From Chara braunii (Eukaryota; Streptophyta; Charophyceae; Charales; Characeae): a DNA stretch of 23,614 nt. The stretch's first letter is position 1. Every line of letters begins with the position of its first letter. Below are positions 1-8,434 of this stretch, in pieces. The translations under genes and the position numbers were made by a program. The notes under the pieces are model-generated. The model ran no database searches and was not told the DNA's origin. It saw nothing but the letters and a program-made list of their open reading frames with translations. The DNA lies in NCBI GenBank assembly GCA_003427395.1, contig BFEA01000300.1, positions 1,135,593-1,159,206 of the forward strand, in the 5' to 3' direction.

Positions 1-37
1 GTCTGGATGGAATAGGGGTTGTTGTGGTGCAATTTTT

Positions 38-40
<3 letters not shown>

Positions 41-116
<76 letters not shown>
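41..116. repeat. (AC)38 microsatellite
   Basis: An uninterrupted AC dinucleotide run of 76 bases. The long His/Thr and Val/Cys reading frames across it are products of the repeat and not genes. Confidence 0.98.
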
Positions 117-120
<4 letters not shown>

Positions 121-228
121 CCGCTCGCGTGCCCATGTGGCATGCGCCTGTCCCACACACTCTTTTCTTTTTCGCTTCCACGTGGCGCACCCACTATGTC
201 TCTCTCCTTGTGAATGTCTCGCCTCACG

Positions 229-342
229 CGCCTTCCTCCCTTTTTCCCTCTCTCCCTCTCTCTCTCTCTCTCGCTTGCCCTTGATGTCTCCACTTGCGCG
301 CCACCTCTTGTGCCTCTCTCTGTTTCTCTCTCGCTCTCTTCT
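229..342. repeat. TC-rich low-complexity tract
   Basis: Pyrimidine-rich sequence on the plus strand, with a pure TC core near 255-272 and a second one near 315-335. It is low complexity and shows no gene. Confidence 0.85.
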
Positions 343-479
343 CAATGCACTATAGTGGAGGTGGAACGTGCACTTGGAAGATAGTGCTTCGGGGGTTAAC
401 AGACAAGTGGTCCAAATTATTAGGCCCCCAGGCCTTTTGTGCACACCTGCTCTTCAGGGCCCTTTCACCAGTACCATTT

Positions 480-650
480 ATTGGACCATTTGAAAAAGAC
501 AAAATGGGCCAAAAAGCATGGCCTGGGACCACTTACTCAGCCAGGCCAAAAAAGTAGAAAAAAGAAAGAAATCATTTTTAATTTGGCGAAGAAGTTCGAG
601 ATGACCCTCAGGGAAAGGTTCAGTTTTGTTTTTTGGCATAATGTACTTTA
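480..650 (+). repeat. Degraded copy of CCCGGG/A-T dispersed repeat (copy a)
   Basis: It contains the family words in order: a CCTGGGACCACTT-like head (about 522), an A-rich spacer, AATTTGGCGAAGAA (about 580), GATGACCCTCAGG (600-612), and a T-rich segment followed by a CATAATGT word. The same order occurs at 4981-5276, 7095-7320 and 7541-7860. The head is poorly preserved, and no terminal repeat or target-site duplication could be identified for this copy. Confidence 0.5.
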
Positions 651-666
651 TGCTACGATTGAACCC

Positions 667-1533
667 TCACGAGGCTCTTATAGACATGCAAGTGTTCTGG
701 GTTGTGGCCCCCAACAAGCATTGTGCCCGCCCCAAGTGGAGGCGGGCTTGAATATCGATGTGAGGCCTCTGTTCGACATTTTTCCATATGTGGGGTATCA
801 TGAGCCTTTGCTGGCTCCTTCCAGAAGCAGCAGCTGCACAGTTGAGCCCAAGGTGCCAGCTGGTTGCGCCCTGGGCACACACATTGGGAGGCCGACACAT
901 CACACACTGGCCGCGGACGAGTGAGAAAGCTGCATTGTCGTCACACAACCTATACAGGCCAATGAGAATACAGCAAACACTCGGAGGCTGGACGTGCCCA
1001 ACTGTAAAGGGCCCAAGACCGTAACAGACGATGTGGGCCTGGCCGCAAATATTGGGGCCAGACTGGAAGCTACTAGAAACTTCCCCAGCCAGGCCCACGC
1101 AGCCAGACATAGGGCCACACGTCTTTCCATAAAGGAAAGTGCCCTGCCCAACCAAGGGTATTATGGCCTGAACAGGCAATGCGGCCACGCTGCTACGTTG
1201 TCGTACAAGCAGCTGAGCTAGTGCTGCTAGCCAGGGTGGACGTGGGCGCCAAGAGGTGAGAGGGCGCACGACGGCCATAGGCAGGCCCAGCGTGCCGAGG
1301 GTACAACTGATGGCGATGGTGGTCTTTGGGTAGGAGGCGCATGCGGAGGGGATCAAGGTGTGATGAGGGGAGGAGAGAGAACGTACCTGGTGTATGCCGG
1401 CGGTCGGCATTGGTGATGCCGTCATGTACATTGGTCCCCAACTTCGATGTGATCCCGTCGCATAAATGTAGATAGGATAGATAGGGTGAGTAGTGTAGGT
1501 TGGGCGCTGGGCGCCAGACAGTAGGAGTGACAT
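667..1533 (-). other. Unassigned region with a 288-codon open frame
   Basis: This is the longest uninterrupted frame in the window (minus strand), but I recognise no domain in it. The composition (Pro, Ser, Cys and His scattered) looks like chance coding in fairly GC-rich DNA. On the minus strand the sequence ACCAG followed by GTACGT near 1383-1390 is a good splice-donor match within the frame, so a minus-strand exon cannot be excluded. There is no start-codon context, partner exon or repeat family to support it. From 1534 to about 1725 I see nothing further. Confidence 0.15.
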
Positions 1534-1728
1534 TGGATACAGTGTTGGTGTGAACAGAGAGTGTCAACATTGGCACTCGAGTTCATTGCATTGCTCTTAA
1601 TTGGATGGTATCTTGGTGCATTGTGCTCTCTGCTTCGTACATGACTATCTGTATTACTTCATGATTTTGGGAGTTGAATTTTTGCCTCTCTCTTTTGCTC
1701 ATATTCCTTGCATTCGTTCTTAGATGCT

Positions 1729-1850
1729 TTTTTTTTTTTTTTTTTTTTCCAAGGACCTTAATCGGCCGTTACCTGACTGTTCCACAAGGTGACTTGTGGG
1801 TGGCTCAGTTGGTAGCCCAGCTTGGGGGAGCGGGTACCCACCTGTGTGGG
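1729..1850 (+). repeat. Poly-T plus terminal fragment of the dispersed repeat (copy b)
   Basis: A poly-T run (about 1729-1748) is followed by the family's 3' words: AAGGTGAC then CAGTTGGTAGCCCAGCTTG (about 1785-1832). The same end is seen at 6373-6425 and, with GGTAGCCCA, at 5268-5276. The stretch GTGGCTCAGTTGG also happens to match a tRNA A box. I see no T arm downstream, so I call it repeat and not tRNA. Confidence 0.45.
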
Positions 1851-2330
1851 CTCAGCGGGGCACGGTCTTGCCAGGTTTCCTGGCAGTTCCAGTGCATAGT
1901 ATTGAAAAGTGCGATAGCCGTGGGCTATGTATCGTCATTCCGGTCTACGGGCCTGAATAAGGGTCAACGGCCACTCCGAAGTCCTGAAAATTGCGCGAAC
2001 GAAGGCCTGCTACTGTGGGGTACTCGAAGCAAGGCCTAAAACTGGCCTTCAGAGGCCCAACGTGGGATAGTTGACCGTGGAAAGTTCAAGGTCAGCAACA
2101 ACTAAAAAATTCAGTCTCACAAGTCAAAGTCAACATGTACCCAATCCACGCCATCGATCAGATACACAACCTTAGCTGTTTGTAGGTACTTGTCAAAAAT
2201 CAAGTCCAAGTGGGAATCTGCTACTGTATGGGATCCAGGCCATTGGCTGCGAGTCAATCTGGGCCATCAGAGTCAACACTATATGTTGATCCAGCCCCTG
2301 TTGACCGACATTCAGTCTTGCACTTGCTTC
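1851..2330. other. No feature recognised
   Basis: This stretch has mixed composition. There are short frames on both strands but no domain, splice structure or repeat that I can support. Confidence 0.5.
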
Positions 2331-2438
2331 TTGACGCTGACTTGACGCAGTTTCGACGCTGCATGCACACTGGATTGACGCTGGTTGGACGCCAGCTTGA
2401 TGTTGGCTTAACGCTGGCACCACACTGGTGCGACGACG
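2331..2438 (+). repeat. Degenerate tandem TTGACGCTGG-type repeat
   Basis: About eight diverged units of roughly 11-13 bases built on TTGACGCTG (for example near 2331, 2342, 2353, 2377, 2388, 2400 and 2411). It looks like a cryptic simple repeat. The reading frames across it have no domain. Confidence 0.6.
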
Positions 2439-2825
2439 TGAGAATGTTACTGCTTGGGTGTTGTTACCCTCTTTGTCTACGGCGCCAGCCGGACACTTGA
2501 TTATGCTGACATGGCTCTCGCCAGACTGTCTACTACATTTATGGGATGTTGGCGAGGAGGAGGGAGTGAAGGTTAACGGGTTTACTAATTTTCAACTTTT
2601 ACAATATGAACGTTCAACGGTCAATAGTCGCGCACAAACACTCGGACATGGGGGCGGGAGGGGGGGGGGCGGTTAGAACCTTCAGCATTTTCGTCACTTC
2701 AAAATTTTCAAAATCTTCTGCATTCGTACACACTTGGACGAAGGGGAATTTTCAGCATCTTCACCAATTCAGAATCTTCAGGATCATCAGCGTTTCTACA
2801 CGCTCATACAAGGTGACAAGCGCTG

Positions 2826-2953
2826 AACATTCTGAAAATTCCGAAGTGCTGAAAACGCTGAAAAATTTGAACCCACCCCCCAGTAGTAGGAGGCGGGGGA
2901 GGCGGTTCAAAATCTTCAACACTTTCACCACTTCAGAATTTTCGGAACCTTAA
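2826..2953. repeat. Long hairpin 1 of the array
   Basis: The left arm at 2826-2873 is the approximate reverse complement of 2904-2953. By eye, about four of five positions pair over roughly 48 bases. The loop of about 30 bases is rich in C then G (CCCACCCCCCAG...GGAGGCGGGGGAGG), which could extend the stem. Confidence 0.75.
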
Positions 2954-3062
2954 ACATTCCTACACACTCGGACAGAGGGGGGTGTACTGCAGACTTTTCA
3001 GCATCTCCACCACTTCAGAATCTTCAGAATCTTCAGCGTTTTTACACACTAAGATAAGGGGG

Positions 3063-3229
3063 TGGACTCTGAAGATTCTGAAAATTTTGAAGTGGCAAAA
3101 CCACTGAAGATTCTGAACCCCCCCTTTAAAGAAACAAAACAGGGGGAAGCAGGGGGAGGCAGGGGGGGGAAGGGGTTCAGAATCTTCACCGTTTTCACCA
3201 CTTCAGAATTTTCAAAATCTCCAGTGTTC
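3063..3229. repeat. Long hairpin 2 of the array
   Basis: The left arm at 3063-3118 pairs with 3174-3229. This is the best stem in the array, with only a handful of mismatches over about 55 bases. The loop of about 55 bases holds a C7 run, an A-rich stretch and G-rich repeats. A transcript through it would form a long duplex of the size that Dicer-like enzymes use. Confidence 0.8.
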
Positions 3230-3358
3230 CTACTCGCTCATATAGAGGGGGGGGTGCTTCAGAAGTTTCAGCATCCTCGCCACTTCAAAATGTTCAGAGT
3301 TTCTGCACACTTAGACAGATGGCCAAAGACCGAACATTTTGAAGATATATTCAACGAA

Positions 3359-3414
3359 TTCAGCATTTTTGAAACCATTGAAATACGACTCCATAGAGCT
3401 TCAAAAATACTGAA
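3359..3414. repeat. Hairpin 3 of the array (short)
   Basis: TTCAGCATTTTTGAA (3359-3373) and TTCAAAAATACTGAA (3400-3414) are inverted copies with one mismatch in 15. They are the diverged end of the array. Confidence 0.65.
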
Positions 3415-3470
3415 AGATCACTTCAGAATTAGTTTCAATGAAGAGTCGGAGTGTCGTTGACCATATATGG

Positions 3471-3826
3471 CGCTGCGCTGTGTGGATCATGATGAGATTT
3501 GTTCATTGTCAGGGTGTGTCAGAGGAGACTGTCTGCTGATGTGGCGAGCAGGGGATGCCCGAAGGAGGAGTGGGCTAGTGAGGGAGATCTGCTGAGCTGA
3601 TGTGTACTTTCTCTTCCACCCTTTTAAGTCTCTTCTCCCTCTCGTTTGCCTCTTCTTTGGCCACGAGGCATTGGGCTATTTGATTACATGTACAGTTTCA
3701 GAGACATTGAAACTGCGCTAAGACATTCTGTGTTCTGACATTGACAAACTTTCCATCTGACTGGGTTCATTGCGAAAGAAATTCATACAAAAAAAAATAA
3801 ATTTCCTCGGAAAACATTTCTTGTCT
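3471..3826. other. No feature recognised
   Basis: No gene, repeat family or structured element could be supported here. There is a short pyrimidine-rich stretch near 3610-3660. Confidence 0.5.
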
Positions 3827-3963
3827 AGGCTATCAGAGTAGCCCAGGACCACTTGGCAGGCTGGGCAAAAAAAAACAAAAAAAAAAAAAAAAAAATGGAC
3901 TTTTTTTTTTTTTTTTTTTTTTTCATAAAACCGGGTCCTTATGGTCCTGGCTCCATAGCCATT
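3827..3963 (+). repeat. Dispersed repeat copy c with A-run/T-run palindrome
   Basis: It begins CTAGGCTATCAGAGTAGCCCAGGACCACTT, very close to the start of the complete copy at 4981. Next come about 30 As (broken by a C), ATGGAC, and a run of about 23 Ts, which can fold into an A/T hairpin. It ends near CCATAGCCA, an inverted match to GGCTATC. It therefore looks like a short palindromic member of the family. No convincing target-site duplication was found. Confidence 0.55.
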
Positions 3964-4186
3964 CTGGGGAGCGTCAGTGCGGTTCGTATTCCCCCAGCAA
4001 GTCAGAAAACAGAATTACACCTTGTACACATACACACACACCCTTCTGCCAGGCTGAAGGGTCCCTGAACAGCATTGATTACTCCGTTTTACGAGAGGAT
4101 TGACTGTAGCTTTCCTTCTTGAAGTCCCTCTCAGGGTCCTCTGCGGACCACCTGCCAGCTAAACATTAATGCAAAGGAAGCAGAGA
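3964..4186. other. No feature recognised
   Basis: Apart from a short CA run near 4028-4040, nothing is recognisable before the LINE fragment. Confidence 0.45.
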
Positions 4187-4887
4187 TCAATAACTGATCT
4201 GACCCTGCACTGCTTTATGTGACTCTGAAGTCTTGTTGTTCAGACTGGTGAGGACTCCTTGACCCCTGCGGGGCAGTAGAGTTGTGACAGTCGTTCCATC
4301 TGATGTGAAGTCCCTGAAATTGGCTATCTTTCCCTGAACCAACCATACCCTCGTGAACTTGGTTATCATTTCTTGCTGCTTCTCCGGGTTCTGCTGAATT
4401 TGGAACTTGACTTTCTTCCATTGACAAAGGATCTCCGTTTCCTTCAATAATTTCGTCGTTGCCCATACCTGCTTGTTTGGATTGCGGGTCTTGTCTAACG
4501 GTCTGTTGCATCTCTTCTTCCATACATCTAGAGAGTCACCTTCTGGATTATCCCGAACCACGTGCGTTCAGATTTGTTCAATTGAGCAGGGATATGTTAG
4601 TCCGTAGGAGTATTTGGATTGGGTGTTCAGAAAGGGAGGAGGATAATAGTTATTCCCACAGGACTGAAGCTCTCGCCCATTTGGTCAGTAGCGTACTTGC
4701 ATGTTATCAGGCAGTGTATCCAGTCCTCCTGTTCGCTGTCGGAGCACACTTTACATTGTTCTGAGCTATTTGGGTCATTATTCTTCCTTCTGACATGTAG
4801 CCAGCTGTTCACGGGGAGAGCAGTGTAGGTGATGAGCCGTTGAAGGCTTCTAATTTTGACCGGCGGTGCGTTCACTGTTTTATGCAA
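4187..4887 (-). pseudogene. LINE retrotransposon, C-terminal RT zinc-knuckle fragment (decayed)
   Basis: The minus-strand frame 4887-4627 encodes a Trp-rich segment followed by EQCKVCSDSEQEDWIHCLITC. This matches the C-x2-C-x9-H-x4-C zinc-binding motif found at the C-terminus of plant LINE reverse transcriptases (zf-RVT type), with the usual NSWLHVRRK run before it. A second minus-strand frame (4561-4187), rich in Lys, Gln and Trp, continues downstream after stops and a frameshift (TGA at the end of the first frame). It resembles the tail that follows zf-RVT in such ORF2 proteins. The RT and endonuclease domains are absent, as expected for a 5'-truncated insertion. The fragment lies between dispersed-repeat copies. 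The motif is clear, while assignment of the downstream frame is inference. Confidence 0.65.
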
Positions 4888-4980
4888 AAGTTGCTCAGTT
4901 TATTTCTCTGCATAACATAGTTTCTTTTCAGATTTTTCGGCTTTTTAACTTTTCTGCATCAGAGAAAGTGGTATTTAACT
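4888..4980 (+). repeat. T-rich repeat unit, left part (host of the 4981 insertion)
   Basis: This unit reads TTTATTTCTCTGCATAACATAGTTTC ... CTGCATCAGAGAAAGTGGTATTTAACT. The same order of words recurs right after the inserted element (5288-5360), so the pre-insertion locus was a tandem pair of about 90-bp units. The CTGCATAACATAG word also resembles the CTGCACAAC core of the dispersed family. Confidence 0.7.
4970..4980 (+). repeat. Target-site duplication, left copy
   Basis: GGTATTTAACT directly precedes the element at 4981 and recurs exactly at 5277-5287. Confidence 0.75.
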
Positions 4981-5276
4981 AGGCTACCAGAGTGGCCCGG
5001 GGCAAGTTGCCCGGGTGGGGGGGGGGGAGGAAATGGCAAAGAATTTCGATGCGACCCCGAGGCAAAAGTTGTTCAGTTTATTTTTGCGTATCACATAGTT
5101 CTTTTTATAGATTTTTTTCAATTATTATTATTCATTTTTGTGTATCACATAGTTCTTTTTATATGATTTTTTTTTCAATTATTATTATTATTATTTTGCT
5201 GGGCCTTTCGTTAGTCCTCGTATGGCCGGGCCGCCCGGTCAAATAAGGTGACCCGGGCGGACGACCTGGTAGCCCA
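4981..5276 (+). mobile_element. Complete 296-bp MITE, Mutator-like by TSD length
   Basis: The left end reads AGGCTACCAGAGTGGCCCGG. The right end reads CCTGGTAGCCCA, whose complement is TGGGCTACCAGG, so the ends form a short terminal inverted repeat around GGCTACCAG followed by CCCGGG-rich sub-ends. The element is flanked by the exact 11-bp direct repeat GGTATTTAACT. The interior holds a G run, GGCAAAGAATTTCGATGCGACCCCGAGGC-type family core, then two T-rich/ATT-rich segments each carrying a TATCACATAGTTCTTTTTATA word. There is no coding capacity. Target duplications of 9-11 bp are typical of the Mutator superfamily, so the superfamily call is inference. This is the best-preserved member of the dispersed family in the window. 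Confidence 0.75.
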
Positions 5277-5287
5277 GGTATTTAACT
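5277..5287 (+). repeat. Target-site duplication, right copy
   Basis: GGTATTTAACT is identical over 11 bases to 4970-4980. Confidence 0.75.
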
Positions 5288-5362
5288 TATTTTTCTGCAT
5301 AACATAGTTTCTTTTCCAAGTTTTTGTTTTTTTTCTGCATCAGAGAAAACGGTATTTTACCA
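5288..5362 (+). repeat. T-rich repeat unit, second copy
   Basis: It carries TATTTTTCTGCATAACATAGTTTCTTTTCC then CTGCATCAGAGAAAACGGTATTTTACC, a diverged second copy of the unit at 4888-4980. Together with the left copy it shows the sequence that existed before the element at 4981 inserted. Confidence 0.7.
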
Positions 5363-5512
5363 TTGGGCTTGCCTACAAACAAGCGCGAATGTCATTCACA
5401 CAGAACAGAGGGCGACGTCTATCATCATTGATTTGATTCATTAGTGGATGTAAGATGAAACCAAAAAAAAAAAAAAAAAAAAAACATATTGACGGATTAT
5501 AGAGATAATTAG

Positions 5513-5915
5513 ACGTAATTTGCAAATTTGCAAAATAGTAAAATACCCCCATAAGTTGAGATATATGCCAAATGCCCCTAAAATATGTGGGTAGAGTGGA
5601 ATGCCCCTCTGACCAAAAAAATATTTTGTGAAATACTCCTGGCGTCGGTTGGACCCCCATCTTTGCAATATACCCTACCGGGAACCGTCGAACTTGCACA
5701 ATTCCCTAGTACTTGACAACTTCTCCTAGGCGTTATTGCAAAATGCCAAGGCCCAAACGGGGACGTCCAGATTGCGAAGTTGCACACCCGCCTGACAGGG
5801 GCGCAACACAAAGAGTTCGGCTCAAAAGGGCATTCCGCTCCACCCACATCTTTCAGGGGCATTTTGGCATATATCTCAGTTTATGAGGGTATTTCAAGTA
5901 TTTGCAAATTGTCGC
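5513..5915. mobile_element. Fold-back (long inverted repeat) element
   Basis: The left arm (about 5517-5617) and right arm (about 5817-5912) are reverse complements over roughly 95-100 bases, with about 85-90% match by eye. Shared words include TGAGATATATGCCAAATGCCCC, ATGTGGGT and GGAATGCCC. The loop of about 200 bases has further short repeats of a TTGCAAWATNCCC type. There is no coding capacity beyond frames that read the arms. A poly-A tract lies just outside the left arm (about 5463-5484). I could not fix the outer ends or a target-site duplication. It resembles non-autonomous fold-back or MITE insertions. Confidence 0.7.
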
Positions 5916-5959
5916 ATACATATTTGATGATGATTTCTCGTCCAAAAAAAGCCAAAGGA

Positions 5960-6349
5960 CGAACTCCACTATGAGAAAGAGTGCCAATTAAGAAAGTCAA
6001 CCTTGTTAGTGGCACAGATGGTCCTTTTTTCAGAAAAGTCACTCAGCCCCTTCTATTCTGGGGTGCATTAGTCCGGTTGCTGCTTCTGGGCAAGCATCAG
6101 TTTGACAATGACAAAGAGTTAAGGGGGACCAGGTCACCCCCCCACAGCCGGGAGACTATTCTTGGTAGACTTTCCAATCCCTCCGACAAAGACATGATTC
6201 TGATTATTTTCAGGATTATAACCTAGAAGGTGCTCTAAGCTATGTATAACTGAACTAGATCCTAAGTGTGGTAACTTATCTGGGTACGTAACTTCATTAA
6301 AACACGAATAGAGTCAGGAGTTCCACCTCTAGGCTCGGAGAGAAGAGCC
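5960..6349. other. No feature recognised
   Basis: Short frames only. I found no domain, repeat or splice structure that I can support. Confidence 0.45.
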
Positions 6350-6425
6350 TGCAGTGGCCCTTGCCTGGCCAGGCTATCTGGGCAACCAAGGTGACCAGGG
6401 CAGCCCGGTTGGTAGCCCAGCTTAC
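6350..6425 (+). repeat. Dispersed repeat, terminal fragment (copy e)
   Basis: It contains AGGCTATCTGGGCAACC (6373-6389), AAGGTGACCAGGGC and AGCCCGGTTGGTAGCCCA, ending at about 6422. The outer words AGGCTATC and GGTAGCCCA are inverted, as in the complete copy at 4981. The A/T core is missing, so this is either a solo palindromic end or an internally deleted copy. Confidence 0.5.
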
Positions 6426-6488
6426 CAATGTTGTCGTGCGCATCCACAATCTGGATGCCTGACTAAAATCATGAACCAAAGATCACAG

Positions 6489-6590
6489 AAGAACCCGCAG
6501 AGGATGGTGGCGGTACTCACAATGAAGATGATGGCGGCGGAGAACGGCCTTGTTTCATGGACTTCAAACTTCCAAGGCGGGCCTGCGAGA
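6489..6590 (+). other. Possible first exon of the EDM2-like gene (speculative)
   Basis: One frame reads an acidic segment NEDDGGGERPCFMDFKLP after a CACAG acceptor-like site. The pattern (acidic run, Glu-Pro-like, aromatic, Leu-Pro) loosely recalls the N-terminus of plant EDM2 proteins. No good GT donor follows, and the distance to the next candidate exon is 4 kb. Treat it as a hint only. It could equally be a chance frame in CGG-rich DNA. Confidence 0.15.
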
Positions 6591-6599
6591 ATATGAGCA

Positions 6600-7093
6600 C
6601 AAAATACAACCCCCCCCTTTGAACCCCTTCTTTTTCTTTCTGTTGCGCTTGAGGAATTGAGATGATTTTTGAATTGGTTTCAGGCGGCCGTCGGTAACTG
6701 ATTTTCCATAGGAGGGTCTGGTAATGAACGAAAGACTCCCGCCTTTTTTTTTACCGGGGAAGAGTGCACTGGAGACACATGCGCCACACAGGCCATGTGC
6801 CGTGTCAGTACGGTGTGCGAGTGTGCTGGCTGTCTTGTGCTCTGGTGCATGCTGTGTGCTTGCATGTATGCCATGAACCCCTTTGGTCACTGTTTACACC
6901 CCCCGAATCCCCTGGGTGACCCATCACCGAATTGGAAGGTAAGGCCAGATTCTGACTGCTCAAGCCAAGGGCAGTCCTGGCCTGAAGTTTTTTTTTGGGG
7001 GATCCTTGCCTCTTTTTGACACGCCCAGTTTTGTCGGGCAGGTCACTCCTGCCCACCCGGCCGGGGCCCAGCACAGTCATTATTTTTTCTCGC
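6600..7093. other. No feature recognised
   Basis: This is a mixed region with C, T and A runs and a CATGTGC/TGCATG-rich stretch (6780-6880) of the kind also seen near 8340-8400 and 11260-11420. No gene is supported. Confidence 0.45.
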
Positions 7094-7320
7094 AGAGGTT
7101 ATGTTACCAGAGTGGACCAGGACCACTTGCCTTTATTTTTAATTTGGCAGAGAATTTCAATAAGTTTATTTTTCTGCACAACTTAGTTGTTTTTGTGGAT
7201 TTTTTTACTCTTTTTTCCTAGGAAGGTTTCCATGACCGGCCGGTCTGGACCGTCCGGTCACCCGGGCGTGATGATGCCCGGGGGGGTCTGACGACTGGGA
7301 TACCCGGGCGTGGGGAAAAA
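7094..7320 (+). repeat. Dispersed repeat copy f
   Basis: It starts GTTACCAGAGTGGACCAGGACCACTTGCC, continues AATTTGGCAGAGAATTTC, TTTATTTTTCTGCACAACTTAG and a T-rich stretch, then passes into GGCCGGTC...CACCCGGGCGTGATGATGCCCGGG and a last ACCCGGGCG. The word order is the same as the 4981 element, but the right terminus (GGTAGCCCA) is not present. Confidence 0.6.
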
Positions 7321-7493
7321 CATTAAAAAAAATAAAAATAAAAAAATTGGCGGTGGGTTTTTTCCACGCTCTCGGAGAGGAGCCCAAATCTAGGCTCATT
7401 TCTTTTTTTGAGAGTTGGCTGTCAAGGGGGGGGAAGGGGAGTATAAATGAATTTTAAAGGGGCTAAAGGGGTTTAAAGGGGGGTGCATTAATG

Positions 7494-7518
7494 TGATTTA
7501 TTTATTTATTTATTTTTA
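7494..7518. repeat. (TTTA)n microsatellite
   Basis: About five TTTA units, following a run of AAAGGGG-type repeats (7455-7485). Confidence 0.85.
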
Positions 7519-7540
7519 TCTTCAGTTCCGTGAGGAATTC

Positions 7541-7860
7541 TGATGTGACCCTCAGCCAAAAGTAGTTTGTATTGCAATTCTACACAACATTTTTTTTTTT
7601 TCAGATTTTTTGTGGGTTTTTTTTTTTTTTTTTTTTNTTTTTTTTTTTTTTTTTTTTTTTTTTGCGAAGGTGCTGCCCGGCCCCATGCCCGGCCGGTCAC
7701 CCGGTCGCCAAACCGGGCGTGACGTCGGGACCCGGGCGCCCGGGATATCTCCCTAGCTTTTTTTTGTTTTTTTTTTAACAGGGCCCTTCCATGGCCCTTG
7801 CACAACCAGGCCGCCCGGGCAACCAAAGTGACCCGAGCAGCCCAGTTGGAAACGCAGTTC
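7541..7860 (+). repeat. Dispersed repeat copy g with poly-T core
   Basis: It carries the GATGTGACCCTCAGCCAAAAG core, a CTACACAACAT word and a poly-T run (7617-7663, with an N at 7637). The GC part follows (CCCGGCCGGTCACCCGG, GACCCGGGCGCCCGGG), a second T-rich gap, and then the right-end module CCGCCCGGGCAACCAAAGTGACCCGAGCAGCCCAGTTGG. The left terminus is missing or unrecognisable. Confidence 0.6.
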
Positions 7861-8434
7861 GGAGGCCTCCGAGGGAAGCCTGCATTGGAGTACAACGCAG
7901 GTTTGAATGTGCGTAACACATGTTGTATGCATGTGCACAATTTTTTCTTTATGTACGGGGATGAATTTGAGGTAAGAAATTAACGAAAAGTATTCTGAAG
8001 AAATTCAAGGACGTGATCTGTTCGGGGTAATAGTTGGGAAAAGTATAAAAGAAGAAAATCTGGATGGCAGAGAACAATTTGGGCATGAAAACTACACACA
8101 CTTTTCTCCCCGCTCAACTGTTGTCCAAGTAGCTTCTGAGGCAGTGGTGCGTTAACAAGGGCCATTGTTGTGCACTTGTACGGTCCGCTTTGTGGTGTGC
8201 CAAACCACTGGTGCGGCGCAGCACCAAGAATTAAAGAAAAAAATGAAAACCACAAACATTCAAAGACAAATGAGAGATCTGTAACTCCGCTCTATTAATT
8301 GAAGGAATACAAATTTGGGTTTTGGTGTCTGCGCTCCATGAGTGTGGCACACCAGTGCATTGTATATGGCGCACTGTACGTGTGCATGTGCACACACTTG
8401 AAAACGTCAAACCACCAATTCCTTCATGCCGTCA
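7861..8434. other. No feature recognised
   Basis: There is a strong donor-like GAG/GTAAGAA near 7970-7977 after a short frame ending FFFMYGDEFE, but no matching exon start or homology that I trust. The minus-strand frame at 7980-8255 shows no domain. Confidence 0.4.

Larger units (their letters stand above)
2590..3470. repeat. Array of tandem long imperfect hairpins (TTCAGAATCTTCA family)
   Basis: The region repeats a module of TTCAGAATCTTCA / TTCACCACTTCAGAATTTTC words, then a TACACACTCGGACAGAGGGGGG-like word, on the plus strand. The words alternate with their reverse complements (TGAAGATTCTGAA, GAAGTGGTGAAAA). Two large hairpins (2826-2953 and 3063-3229) and a smaller one (3359-3414) follow each other, separated by G-rich spacers. 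The open frames here simply read the repeat. A weak inverted similarity between the two edges (ATATGAACGTTCAACG near 2606-2621, and CGTTGACCATAT near 3455-3466) hints that the block could be one element, but I found no target-site duplication. Confidence 0.75.

Noticed and set aside
24-293. His/Thr and Val/Cys repeat ORFs on both strands
   Set aside because: They read the AC microsatellite and TC tract in different frames. There is no non-repeat coding content.
1795-1865. Possible tRNA gene from the A-box match GTGGCTCAGTTGG
   Set aside because: No B box or T arm and no acceptor pairing follows. The same words occur in other copies of the dispersed repeat.
2606-3460. Two plus-strand ORFs (115 and 132 codons) with FSIF/SEFSKS repeats
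   Set aside because: They follow the hairpin repeat words in whatever frame is open, and arm symmetry explains the sequence better than coding.
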